Assembly (NCBI RefSeq): GCF_004212215.1
Contig: NZ_QVFV01000008.1
Span: 92,243 to 156,242 of the forward strand
Source of the DNA: Leptolyngbya iicbica LK
Lineage (GTDB): Bacteria > Cyanobacteriota > Cyanobacteriia > Phormidesmidales > Phormidesmidaceae
Length of the DNA stretch: 64,000 nucleotides
Reading direction: 5' to 3'
The notes beneath the pieces were generated by a model. That model was given only the letters and a program-made list of their open reading frames with translations. It was not told where the DNA came from and ran no database searches. Shown in pieces: positions 46,550 to 55,226 of this stretch; position 1 is the first letter of the stretch, and every line of letters starts with the position of its first letter. Made by a program: the position numbers and the translations under genes.

Positions 46550-46570
46550 AAAGCCCGACAAGCGGGCTTT
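46550..46570 (-). terminator. Hairpin between psbI and the DUF3769 gene
   Basis: AAAGCCCG (46550-46557) pairs with CGGGCTTT (46563-46570) over five bases. On the minus strand a T-rich run follows (TTTGTTTTG). It lies after psbI and before the DUF3769 start, so it may end psbI transcripts or limit read-through. Confidence 0.65.
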
Positions 46571-46685
46571 AAGATTCAGATATCAGTAGAAACCTGAAGG
46601 CAATCTTGTGTCAGCCAGATATTAAGTCGGCACGATGCTGAACGATTGATTCAGCTTTACCTGCAATATCAAGCAGATGACTGAC

Positions 46686-46802
46686 TTATTCCATGTCGGA
46701 ACGACCAGGATTACGGGAAGGATCTCCGCTCAGGAAACCAAAAATGAATAAGCCCACAAAGAAGGCCACGACGAGATAAACAACAATCTTAAGAGTCAGC
46801 AT
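46686..46802 (-). CDS. psbI: Photosystem II reaction centre protein I
   Basis: PsbI is a one-helix subunit next to D1 and CP43, present early in photosystem II assembly. The 38-residue product starts [20 protein letters not shown] and ends [13 protein letters not shown], almost identical to known PsbI in length and sequence, including the membrane helix (about residues 5-24) and the R-N-P-G-R end. The ATG at 46802 is unambiguous. It is encoded alone, on the strand of the DUF3769 gene, with a terminator-like hairpin about 115 bases downstream. Confidence 0.96.
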   Translation of the reverse strand: MLTLKIVVYLVVAFFVGLFIFGFLSGDPSRNPGRSDME

Positions 46803-46953
46803 TGCAGACTTCCCATCTATAGACAGCAATCGGTAAGGTCTATCATATCGCCAAACGGCACATGCTCTTGATCGGGCCTAGCGACAGTTGCTATGACTCG
46901 GTGACGGCTGAGCAAGTTCCCTAAAGGATAAAATCGCGGATTGAGAAATTGCT

Positions 46954-49900
46954 ATGAATGATGCTTCGAGGGTTGAGAGCAAGTCTCCCAAAACCGCGAT
47001 ATCAGCAACGGTGCAACGACTCCAGGGATTGTCTCAGCGATCGCTGCAAACTGCCTGGCATCTGACTCAGGAGGATTTACCCAAGGCCGCTGTGCTGGGG
47101 CAAAATGACTGGCAATCATGGCCGATCGCCTCAACCAACGCAAGGGATCACATTGCCTGGGAACGGGGCCAAAAGCCGCTGTGGCTCTGTCAACAAATCG
47201 TGGTACCCGAAACGTTGAATGATTTCCCCCTCGAGGGGTTGACCTTGCAGTTGAGTCTGACGTGGTGGGCCGAGGCTGTCGCCATTTATGTTGACGGTGA
47301 ACTGCGACAAGAGGGCGACCTCTTCGATTACTTTGGGCGCATTAAGCTGAGCGATCGCGTTACTCCCGGCGACACCTTCCACGTCGCGATTTACCTGGTC
47401 AGCCCCGGTCATGACGACGGGGCCTTAGTGCGTTCTACCGTGATGTACGAGACAGCGAATCCAGCCCTGCCAGAGCCCGGATTCGTAGCGGATGAGCTCA
47501 CTGTGCTGCAAACCTTTGCCGACCCATTCGCGCCGGATAAGTTATCGGATCTGGCGGCGGCGATCGCTCCCCTCGATTGGACGACGGTGACTCAGCAAAC
47601 TCCTTTTCTCAAGGAACTGCGGGCCTTGCGCGATCGCCTGCAACCCTTCAGCGCTTGGATCAAGCAGCGGCAAATTACCTGCGTCGGTCATGCTCACCTT
47701 GACCTGGCGTGGCTGTGGCCTGTGGCCGATACCTGGCGGGCGGCTGAACGCACCTTTCGCTCGGTGCTGGCCCTACAGCAAGACTTTCCCGAAATGACCT
47801 ATACCCACTCCAGTCCGGCGTTGTTTGACTGGCTAGAAACCCATCAGCCGGACCTGTTTCAGGCGGTGTTAACGGCGGTCAAAGGAGGCCACTGGTCGAT
47901 TGATGCGGGGCTGTGGGTGGAACCGGAGCTCAATACCCTGGGGGGCGAGTCGTTAGCGCGGCAAATTTTGTATGGGCAGCGCTATGCCCAATCGCGGTTT
48001 GGGCAAATGAGCGCGATCGCTTGGCTCCCCGACAGTTTCGGCTTTTCTTGGCAGTTGCCGCAATTACTCAAACTAGGCGGCGTAGACTATTTTGCCACCC
48101 AAAAGCTCCGCTGGAACGAAGCCACCCCCTTTCCCCACAGTCTGTTTGAGTGGCAGGGGTTGGACGAAACGCGCATCACGAGTTTGACTCTGCCCCCCAT
48201 CGGCAGCGACATTGACGCCCCGCAAATGGCGAGTTACGCCGCCGAGTGGGAAGCGAAAACGGGCCTCACAGAAATGCTGTGGCTCCCAGGTATGGGGGAT
48301 CATGGCGGTGGTCCCACCCGCGACATGCTAGAACGGGCGCGGCGCTGGGCCGACTCCCCCTTCTTTCCTGAATTACGCTTTGATACCCCGCTGAATCACC
48401 TCCAGCGATTGACTGCAGGGACGGAAACTGTTGACTCGACGAATCGGCCACTCACTGCCAACGGGGGATCTTCATCCCAGGCGGCAACTTCGCCAACGGG
48501 TGAAGCCACGGCGACACCGCTCCCAGTCTGGAACGATGAACTGTACCTAGAGCTGCATCGCGGCTGCTACACCGTCCACGCGGATCAGAAGTGGTATAAC
48601 CGCCGCTGCGAAGATGCCCTGCGCGAAGCGGAACTGTACAGCGCGATCGCGCAAATGTTAGGCCACTTCGCCTATCCCCAAGCCGCGTTAGAAACGGCCT
48701 GGAAGCGAGTCTTGTTCAACCAATTTCACGATATTCTGCCCGGCACCGCCATCCCGGAAGTCTTTGAGACTACCAATCCTGATTGGCAAGCCGCATATGA
48801 TGCTGCTCAGGGCATCCGCACGGACGCTCTGGCGGCGATCGCGGCGCAACTGCTTCCACGCCCATTGCCTCCCACGGGCGCGATCTCGGTCTGCCTTTTT
48901 AACTCCCTCAGTTGGGAGCAGACGGCTCTGGTCGAGGTGCCGTTGGCCGATTTGCCTAATCATTCAGATTGGGGATGGCGCGTGGTTGATCCGGCAACGG
49001 GGGCAACCGTTGTTAGCCAACTCAGCCCCTACAGCGATCGCTCTGACACGCCGCCCTGCCAAGCCGCCCCACCGATGGAACGCGGCGACTATTTATTGTT
49101 TGAGGCGACTGTGCCCCCGGTGGGCTACCGTCGCTATTGGTTGGTGCCCGAGGCGACTGAGTCGACTGCCTCAGACTTGCCTCATCAGCCATCCGACCCC
49201 ACAACATTTGAATTGAAAAATGACTTTCTCAGCGCCGAGGTTGATCCCGTAAGTGGTGAGCTGCGATCGCTGACGACGCCCGCAACGCCACAGTCAGTCT
49301 TGCGAAATTCTGCCAACCAACTCCAAGCCTTTCGCGATGCTGAGCAGTACTGGGATGCGTGGGATATTGCGCCGGATTATCAAGATCATCCCTTGCCAGC
49401 GGCCACGGTGGCATCGATCACCTGGCTGGAATCAGGCCCGCTGCGGCAGCGGTTGCGCGTCGTGCGTCATGTGGCCGATTCCCGGATTCAGCAAGATTAT
49501 GTGTTGGAGCGATCGCAGCCTTACCTGAAGGTCGTGACCACGGCTGACTGGCAAGCCTGCCAAGTTGTCCTCAAAGCCGCTTTCCCCGTGACGTTTGAAG
49601 CTGAAGCCGCCACTTACGAGATTCCGTTTGGGGCGATCGCCCGCCCTACAGCACCGACCGATCCCCATGAGCAGGCCAAATGGGAAGTGCCCGCCTACCG
49701 CTGGGCAGATCTCAGCAGTGAGACCATGGGCCTCAGCATTTTGACTGACTACAAACACGGCTTTGATGCCCACCCCGACCAGTTGCGGCTGACCCTGCTG
49801 AAAGCGCCCTTGTGGCCCAATCCCCAGGCCGATCGCGGCCGCCACCAATTCACCTATGGGCTGTATCCCCACGCGGGTGACTGGCGGACGGGCCAAACGC

Positions 49901-50301
49901 CCCAGCACGCGATCGCTTTCAACACGCCCCTACAGTTGGTGGTTGGCCAGCCTGAAAATCCCGCTTTATCCACAGATGTGGAAAAGCTAGAGGGAGAAGG
50001 ACACGAGGGAAGCCTACTCCGCTGGTCAGCTGCAACGACGCACCTCGCCGCCCTGAAACAGTCTGAAGATGACCCAGGGCAGTACATTTTGCGGGTGTGG
50101 GATCTCTACGGTGCGGGAGCCCAGCTGGATGTCGACTTACTTGTTGACGGGCATCAAGTTCAGCGGACGAGTTTGTTGGAGGCAGCGATCGCCGTCGAAC
50201 AGCCCGCTCAGCTCCGACCGTGGGAAATTGCCACGTTGAAAACCCCGGCTTTCATCAACAAGTCTTGCAAGCCGCAGCCATCCGCCGCTGCATCGAAATA
50301 G
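46954..50301 (+). CDS. Glycoside hydrolase family 38 alpha-mannosidase
   Basis: This is a retaining, zinc-dependent alpha-mannosidase, probably cytoplasmic since no signal peptide is seen. The product has 1115 residues. The catalytic domain begins at about 240 with the metal-binding GHAHLDLAWLWPVADTWRAAERT. The nucleophile region reads GLWVEPELNTLGGESLARQILYGQRY; the residue usually Asp (W-V-E-x-D) is Glu here. LPGMGDHGGGPT and NRRCEDALREAE belong to the catalytic and middle domains. The C-terminal beta-sandwich domain follows from about 700. A Ser/Thr/Ala-rich insert lies near residues 490-520. The succinate dehydrogenase subunit gene follows by 42 bases but has no clear link. Confidence 0.9.
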   Translation: MNDASRVESKSPKTAISATVQRLQGLSQRSLQTAWHLTQEDLPKAAVLGQNDWQSWPIASTNARDHIAWERGQKPLWLCQQIVVPETLNDFPLEGLTLQLSLTWWAEAVAIYVDGELRQEGDLFDYFGRIKLSDRVTPGDTFHVAIYLVSPGHDDGALVRSTVMYETANPALPEPGFVADELTVLQTFADPFAPDKLSDLAAAIAPLDWTTVTQQTPFLKELRALRDRLQPFSAWIKQRQITCVGHAHLDLAWLWPVADTWRAAERTFRSVLALQQDFPEMTYTHSSPALFDWLETHQPDLFQAVLTAVKGGHWSIDAGLWVEPELNTLGGESLARQILYGQRYAQSRFGQMSAIAWLPDSFGFSWQLPQLLKLGGVDYFATQKLRWNEATPFPHSLFEWQGLDETRITSLTLPPIGSDIDAPQMASYAAEWEAKTGLTEMLWLPGMGDHGGGPTRDMLERARRWADSPFFPELRFDTPLNHLQRLTAGTETVDSTNRPLTANGGSSSQAATSPTGEATATPLPVWNDELYLELHRGCYTVHADQKWYNRRCEDALREAELYSAIAQMLGHFAYPQAALETAWKRVLFNQFHDILPGTAIPEVFETTNPDWQAAYDAAQGIRTDALAAIAAQLLPRPLPPTGAISVCLFNSLSWEQTALVEVPLADLPNHSDWGWRVVDPATGATVVSQLSPYSDRSDTPPCQAAPPMERGDYLLFEATVPPVGYRRYWLVPEATESTASDLPHQPSDPTTFELKNDFLSAEVDPVSGELRSLTTPATPQSVLRNSANQLQAFRDAEQYWDAWDIAPDYQDHPLPAATVASITWLESGPLRQRLRVVRHVADSRIQQDYVLERSQPYLKVVTTADWQACQVVLKAAFPVTFEAEAATYEIPFGAIARPTAPTDPHEQAKWEVPAYRWADLSSETMGLSILTDYKHGFDAHPDQLRLTLLKAPLWPNPQADRGRHQFTYGLYPHAGDWRTGQTPQHAIAFNTPLQLVVGQPENPALSTDVEKLEGEGHEGSLLRWSAATTHLAALKQSEDDPGQYILRVWDLYGAGAQLDVDLLVDGHQVQRTSLLEAAIAVEQPAQLRPWEIATLKTPAFINKSCKPQPSAAASK

Positions 50302-50343
50302 CATAGAGAACAGTTCACTGCCACCATTGCCGCGATCGCCCCT

Positions 50344-51042
50344 ATGGAAAATACCGTTCGCCAACCTGCCCTGCTCCAGCTCTACACCTCACCCATTGGC
50401 AAAAAGCTGATCACGGGGGTGACCGGGGTGGGGCTCGTCACCTTTGTGCTGGTGCATATGGTGGGCAACCTGCTGCTGTTTGCGGGGCACGATGCCTACA
50501 ACGCCTACGCCCATCATTTAGAAAGTTGGGGGCCACTATTGTGGCTGGTGGAATCGATCTTGGTGGCGGTGTTTGCCCTGCATGCGATCGCGGGCATTCA
50601 CATCTTTGTCAGCAAACTCAACGCCCGCCCCGACCGTTACGCGACCTACGCCAGCAAAGGCGGGCCGAGTCTGCAATCTATCAGCTCGCGCACCATGATT
50701 GTCACGGGACTGGTGTTGGCGACCTTTTTGGGGCTGCACCTGTGGAGCTTCAAGTTTGGCACCTATTACACGACGCAGCTAGCGGATGAGCCCGTCCGCG
50801 ATTTGGCGCGCCTCGTGGTGGAAAAATTTCACCATCCCCTCTACGCCTTTGGCTACAGCAGCGTCATGGTATTGCTGGGCTTTCACCTGCGCCATGGCAT
50901 TTGGAGCGCGTTGCAGTCCCTGGGGCTGCAGTCCAAAGCGATTCGCTACACCGTTTATGGCTTGAGTTTGGGAGGGGCGATCGCGATCGCTACCGGCTTT
51001 GTCTTACTCCCCCTCACCATTTACTTCGGCCTTTTAACCTAG
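50344..51042 (+). CDS. sdhC: Succinate dehydrogenase/fumarate reductase cytochrome b subunit
   Basis: This is the five-helix, haem-binding membrane anchor of class B succinate:quinone oxidoreductases. The 232-residue product has hydrophobic segments with conserved His residues in family positions: VLVHMVGNLLLF, FALHAIAGIHIF, FLGLHLWSFKF, KFHHPLYAFGYS and GFHLRHGIWSALQSLG. It begins ENTVRQPALLQLYTSPIGKKL, also typical. The flavoprotein and iron-sulphur subunits are not next to it, so the complex is encoded at separated sites, as in other cyanobacteria. Confidence 0.9.
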   Translation: MENTVRQPALLQLYTSPIGKKLITGVTGVGLVTFVLVHMVGNLLLFAGHDAYNAYAHHLESWGPLLWLVESILVAVFALHAIAGIHIFVSKLNARPDRYATYASKGGPSLQSISSRTMIVTGLVLATFLGLHLWSFKFGTYYTTQLADEPVRDLARLVVEKFHHPLYAFGYSSVMVLLGFHLRHGIWSALQSLGLQSKAIRYTVYGLSLGGAIAIATGFVLLPLTIYFGLLT

Positions 51043-51156
51043 CGATCGACCAGCCGGCGGGTAGCGCCATAGCCAACGGTACCAGCCATGTCCCCCCCTC
51101 TTGTCGCCGCTACAAACTCCGGCAGTTATAGCAAGCTGCAGTCAGGTGCCAACAGG

Positions 51157-51176
51157 CAAGGGGCTTAAGTCCCTTG
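51157..51176. repeat. Near-perfect palindrome
   Basis: CAAGGGGCTTAAGTCCCTTG is its own reverse complement apart from one G/T pair. It lies in the gap between sdhC and the dacB-type gene. It is the type of short palindrome found in several cyanobacterial intergenic regions. Confidence 0.6.
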
Positions 51177-51326
51177 TTCTCAAGCCAGAGAGATGAACGG
51201 AAATATCTGCGTGACACCATACCTCGCCCCTGGGTGAAATGTTGCTTGGAATACGGTTGCCGAATCAACGGTCGCCTTTGATGATGTTGGGGATCACCCG
51301 CGCTCAACACACACGAGGAAACAGGC

Positions 51327-52226
51327 ATGGCAAGTTGGACCCGATGGCTCGCGTCACATATGCCCAAAGTGGCGATGATGACGGGCGTCACGCTACTCGC
51401 AGGTGGGTTTGTCCGTCCATGGGTCGCACCCGCAACGGCCATTCCATTCTCCCTCGATCCTCCAATGGCCGCCCCAGATTTGCCAACAGACCGAGGGGCC
51501 GTCGAGCAGTTTTGTCCCACCGATTTGCCGGCAGCGCTGGATGCCATTGTGCGGCGATCGCAATTTGGCACCGCCGCTTGGGGCGTGGAAGTGTATGGCC
51601 TCGCCGATGAACAAGCTCTTTACACCCACAATTCTCAACGCCTTTTCATTCCCGCCTCGAATATCAAGTTGCTCACCACCGCGGCCGCGATTTACACCAT
51701 TTTGGAGCAGGCTCCTGATCGCCTCTCGTACTTTCAGGACGACCTCAATTTAGTTAATCGCGACAGCAACAATGGGCGAGCTGACGAGCTATTGCGGAAT
51801 ATTGGTGGTCAAAGCCGAGTCAAGGCCATGCTCGAACCGCTGGGGGTTGATCCCGACAGTTATGTGCAGGCCGATGGCTCCGGGCTATCGCGCAGTAATA
51901 AGGCAGAGCCCTCGACCTTTGTCGCCCTGCTCAAGGCCATGCATGCAACAGAGGAACGGGAACTGTTTTACAACTCATTGCCTATCGGCGGCGTCAGCGG
52001 CACCCTACGCAACCGCTTTAAAGGCACGATTGTGCAGGGCCAGGTGCGGGCTAAAACGGGAACGCTCAACGGGGTAAGGGCGCTATCCGGCTATTTAGAA
52101 ACGGACGATTACGGCACCGTCATTTTTAGCATTATGGTCAATCAACCTGGGCAGTCCGGCCAGAGGATGCTGGCGGCGATCGACGATATGGTCTTGACCA
52201 TGGCCCAACTCGAAGACTGCGATTGA
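51327..52226 (+). CDS. Compact D-alanyl-D-alanine carboxypeptidase (DacB/S13 type)
   Basis: This penicillin-binding hydrolase trims or cuts peptidoglycan peptides outside the membrane. The 299-residue product has a signal or anchor in its first 40 residues, the nucleophile motif SNIK (Ser111, Lys114), the second motif SNN (147-149, in VNRDSNNGRADELLR) and KTG (243-245, AKTGTLNGVRALSGYL). In full-size S13 enzymes about 240 residues (domains II and III) lie between the first two motifs; here there are only about 35. The C-terminal two-thirds match cyanobacterial DacB well, so this looks like an in-frame deletion form that still has all catalytic motifs. The ATG at 51327 has GAGGAA upstream. Confidence 0.85.
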   Translation: MASWTRWLASHMPKVAMMTGVTLLAGGFVRPWVAPATAIPFSLDPPMAAPDLPTDRGAVEQFCPTDLPAALDAIVRRSQFGTAAWGVEVYGLADEQALYTHNSQRLFIPASNIKLLTTAAAIYTILEQAPDRLSYFQDDLNLVNRDSNNGRADELLRNIGGQSRVKAMLEPLGVDPDSYVQADGSGLSRSNKAEPSTFVALLKAMHATEERELFYNSLPIGGVSGTLRNRFKGTIVQGQVRAKTGTLNGVRALSGYLETDDYGTVIFSIMVNQPGQSGQRMLAAIDDMVLTMAQLEDCD

Positions 52227-52247
52227 TTGGGTTTCAAACTACATTAG

Positions 52248-52400
52248 TCAGATCGCATGGGGACTTTTCATCGCAGCCACATCGCTCACCTGCCCCTCAA
52301 TGAGTTCAACCCGCCGCCCTTGAAAAAAGTCGAGATCAGTGAGTCGGTAGTATTCATCCCGCGTCCATAAATGCACCTGCGGTTCTGTCGTAGGTAACAT
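52248..52400 (-). pseudogene. Uma2-family restriction-endonuclease-fold protein, N-terminal remnant
   Basis: Uma2 proteins (about 190 residues) are very common in cyanobacteria and have a PD-(D/E)xK-like fold. Only about 50 residues remain here: VHLWTRDEYYRLTDLDFFQGRRVELIEGQV, which is the family's N-terminal block, then the frame stops. The rest of the domain, including the catalytic core, is missing because the dacB-type gene abuts. The remnant lies at the edge of the AT-rich two-gene island and probably marks a past insertion or deletion. Confidence 0.7.
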
Positions 52401-52488
52401 AGGCTGTCTCATCAATACTGATAGCTGAAGTTTAGCTTGTAGGAGGCGATCGCCCCACTCTGCCAACCGCCCACCGCTTCTGCAAATC

Positions 52489-53826
52489 TCATTGAGCCTC
52501 AAGATGATGCTTGACACAAGCTATCCAAGCATCCCGATTTTTATGTATGCACCACCTAACTTCAGGATACTTACTGCGCAAATTGGTTTTAGTCCATTTC
52601 AACTTTGATAGTTCCTCCCAATGATCTTTGGGCAAAAAGTAAGTGGCATGCCCATAAACAGGTTTCTCCAAAACGGCAATACTCGAATAATCAAAAATAA
52701 AACAGATATAGCCATCAAACTTATTCTCGCCAATAAAAATCTGATCTGGCAAAATCTCACGAATACTTTCAATACGCCACCACTCTAGTCGCTCATCATA
52801 AATTCTCTTAAATTGAGACCGCAAAGAATCAAAGAAAACATCTATATCTTCAGGAGTGTGCTCCTCCAAAAGCTTCCAGTTCATGAAAGTTATCGAAATT
52901 CCCTTAAAATCCTGACGTGAAGGCCTGATAAGTTTACTTTTATATTTTGCTTTATATTCATCAATCCTAGAGATTCTTTCTTTATACATTTTTATTGACT
53001 GAATATATTCTTGTTCCAAAACTTCATTCGAAGATGATTCGAAAACCCATTTGTAACCTTTTCTATATTTCTGCTTCTTGAGACCGAATTTCTCAAGGGC
53101 TGTCTTTTGGATATCCGACCAGTTTCTCCTAAGACTCTCTATCTGTTCACGCAAAGGTGGAATTTCAACAACAAGCTTGCAATACGTATCTAGCAGTTCC
53201 TTGGCCTCCGATCTAGAGGGCATTCTGCCAAGAACCATAGCCAAAGACTCACGCTCCCTTTTATTCGGCTGAATCTGCGCTATTCTTGTCTTTCCAAAAA
53301 CTTTTAACTCTTTAAAGTAACGTGATAAATCTACCGCAAGTTTATCATGATAGGTATTATTTATTTTTGTCTCTTCTTCAAAAAAATCTTCCTCTGTGAA
53401 TCCAAAAAAATCTTCATGATTCAAGGTATAAAATGGAATTTCTATAGAATAGTCTTGATAACCCATCTCCACGAAGGCAGAGATCTCAAACTCTAAAAAA
53501 GTTGCCAAGATGTATAATTGAGAATCTTTATTTTCATTGATACTGCTTGCAATCTTCTCTTTCAATTCTGCAATTTCTTGGAATTTTTCGAGAATGTGTT
53601 TCTCCATTTCTTCTAACTGTCTAAACTCTTCAATCTCCTGAAAACTTGGGATGCCAGGAGGATTTTCAAGAAAGTTGATGGCCGTTCGATTAAGCCCTTC
53701 TAGCTTTATTGATTCCAACTCCTTTATTAGCTGTTTGACTTTCTTCAAAGATTCTTTGTCTTGGCAGAGCAGCATCTTATCTAACTCTTCGCATTTCTCT
53801 AGAAAAACTGAATTCGTCAACGACAT
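52489..53826 (-). CDS. Hypothetical AT-rich protein, second of a paralogous pair
   Basis: I do not recognise this family. The 445-residue product is soluble, highly charged, with coiled-coil-like stretches (residues 65-100, 205-300). Its last 130 residues (316-444) are homologous to those of the gene just upstream: both have WKLLEE, GYICF-F, AVLEKPxYGxATYxLPxDxW, ELSKL, YPEVxxCIH and WIAxV. The N-terminal two-thirds are only weakly alike. The coding sequence is much richer in A and T than the flanks and has no HIP1 octamer, which suggests horizontal transfer. It lies 38 bases after the partner gene, so they should be co-transcribed. The ATG at 53826 has no strong ribosome site. Confidence 0.75.
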   Translation of the reverse strand: MSLTNSVFLEKCEELDKMLLCQDKESLKKVKQLIKELESIKLEGLNRTAINFLENPPGIPSFQEIEEFRQLEEMEKHILEKFQEIAELKEKIASSINENKDSQLYILATFLEFEISAFVEMGYQDYSIEIPFYTLNHEDFFGFTEEDFFEEETKINNTYHDKLAVDLSRYFKELKVFGKTRIAQIQPNKRERESLAMVLGRMPSRSEAKELLDTYCKLVVEIPPLREQIESLRRNWSDIQKTALEKFGLKKQKYRKGYKWVFESSSNEVLEQEYIQSIKMYKERISRIDEYKAKYKSKLIRPSRQDFKGISITFMNWKLLEEHTPEDIDVFFDSLRSQFKRIYDERLEWWRIESIREILPDQIFIGENKFDGYICFIFDYSSIAVLEKPVYGHATYFLPKDHWEELSKLKWTKTNLRSKYPEVRWCIHKNRDAWIACVKHHLEAQ

Positions 53827-53864
53827 ATTGCTATATTTAGGATAGGATTTTTATTATATTCAGT

Positions 53865-55226
53865 TTAGGTGTTCGGCTCGAAAGTTTTGAGAACACAAGT
53901 GTCGCCAGCTACATCCATTTCAAGACTTCGTTGAACATTGGCTATCCAACTATCAAAGTCATAATGAATACATCGTTTTACTTCAGGATATTCTGTAAGC
54001 AAAGTTCTTCTAGTCAGCTTTGACAGCTCCTTCCAATTGTCCTCAGGTAATAAGTAAGTGGCATTGCCGTATAAAGGTTTTTCCAAGACAGCAGTGTGCT
54101 TGTCTTTAAAGAGAAAACAAATGTAACCTCTAAGATTCTTATTGCCAATATAAATTGCGTTCGGACGAAGTTGATTAATCTTCTCAACTCTCTGCCAGTC
54201 GAGTTTTTCGCCATGAATATTTTCCAGGTAGGATCTCAAAGCTTTCATCAATTCTTCGAGTGAATCGTTGAGGCAATATTCTTCTAAAAGCTTCCAATCA
54301 AGTCTCTTAAGCTCTGCATCATCAGCCCAAGAGTACTCCAACTCAGGGTATTCGCTCTGTTTTGAAGCATCAGCTTTAAGTCTTGATTCTATATCTCTAG
54401 TGATCTTTAATTTTGCAATAACATCATCAACTAATCCTTGGTTCTCATGTAAAAGTGCTTTCTGCGCGTCACTCAAATACAATCGGTTTTTGTAGAACAA
54501 ATATTCGTCTGCTTTAGATTTCTCCCTCTTCATAGCCGTTCTCTTTGTGAATTCTTTTCTAAGTGTTATTAAATTTGCGTCAATTTCATCGATCTCTCTT
54601 TCCATCCTTAAAATAGGAGCGATGTGAAGTGTGAAGAATTCAGCTAAGTCGTTTAGCTCTTCACCATTGAGCTTTTTGAACGGACGCAAAGGACCACAAA
54701 ATACTTTGGAAATAAGATTGGCATTATCAAAACCGCCAAGCCCTGCTTTAAAGTCATTTTTATCAGATAACAACTGATGTTTGAAATTCCCCAAAAAATC
54801 AATAACTCCTTTTTCTCTGTCACGTTCCTGAAGAAGCCTAATCAAAGGCTTTTTTTTGTTTTCTGGCTTGTACTTGAAGAAAAATTTTGTTAATAGCTTA
54901 AAGTGTTCATATATTTCACACTTAGAAGAAGTGAGTATAGCAGCTAGAGCCTCAACAGCTTTACATCTCTGCTCCCATTGTTGGCTTGCTTCGTGCTCAT
55001 AGCTTATTATCTGCGCTTCTAAGTTGGCTAAGTCAAAATCCCTGAGCCCTCTGAACTTTGGCGGATCGTCTATCACTTTAACGATCTCAACTAAGGCTGG
55101 ATTAAGTTTGCTGTACACATTTTCTCTTAATTTCTCCAACAACTCATCTGCTTCCTCTCGTGTTAAGTGAGTTCGATTATCGAGATAATCCTCTAAAGAT
55201 CTTTGTAAGATGACAAAGCTTGACAT
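53865..55226 (-). CDS. Hypothetical AT-rich protein, first of a paralogous pair
   Basis: This 453-residue soluble protein is of unknown family. The N-terminal part is helical and Lys/Glu-rich (LTREEADELLEKLREN near residue 25; a second charged helix near 210-240). Residues 311-436 form the module shared with the next gene: WKLLEEY, RPNAIYIGNKNLRGYICFLF, AVLEKPLYGNATYLLPEDNW, ELSKL, YPEVKRCIH, SWIANV. There is no signal peptide or membrane segment. With its partner it forms an isolated two-gene unit lacking HIP1 sites, flanked by core genes (clpB on one side, dacB-type on the other) and an Uma2 remnant. A defence or conflict role is a guess from context only; no nuclease or NTPase motif is visible. 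Confidence 0.75.
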   Translation of the reverse strand: MSSFVILQRSLEDYLDNRTHLTREEADELLEKLRENVYSKLNPALVEIVKVIDDPPKFRGLRDFDLANLEAQIISYEHEASQQWEQRCKAVEALAAILTSSKCEIYEHFKLLTKFFFKYKPENKKKPLIRLLQERDREKGVIDFLGNFKHQLLSDKNDFKAGLGGFDNANLISKVFCGPLRPFKKLNGEELNDLAEFFTLHIAPILRMEREIDEIDANLITLRKEFTKRTAMKREKSKADEYLFYKNRLYLSDAQKALLHENQGLVDDVIAKLKITRDIESRLKADASKQSEYPELEYSWADDAELKRLDWKLLEEYCLNDSLEELMKALRSYLENIHGEKLDWQRVEKINQLRPNAIYIGNKNLRGYICFLFKDKHTAVLEKPLYGNATYLLPEDNWKELSKLTRRTLLTEYPEVKRCIHYDFDSWIANVQRSLEMDVAGDTCVLKTFEPNT

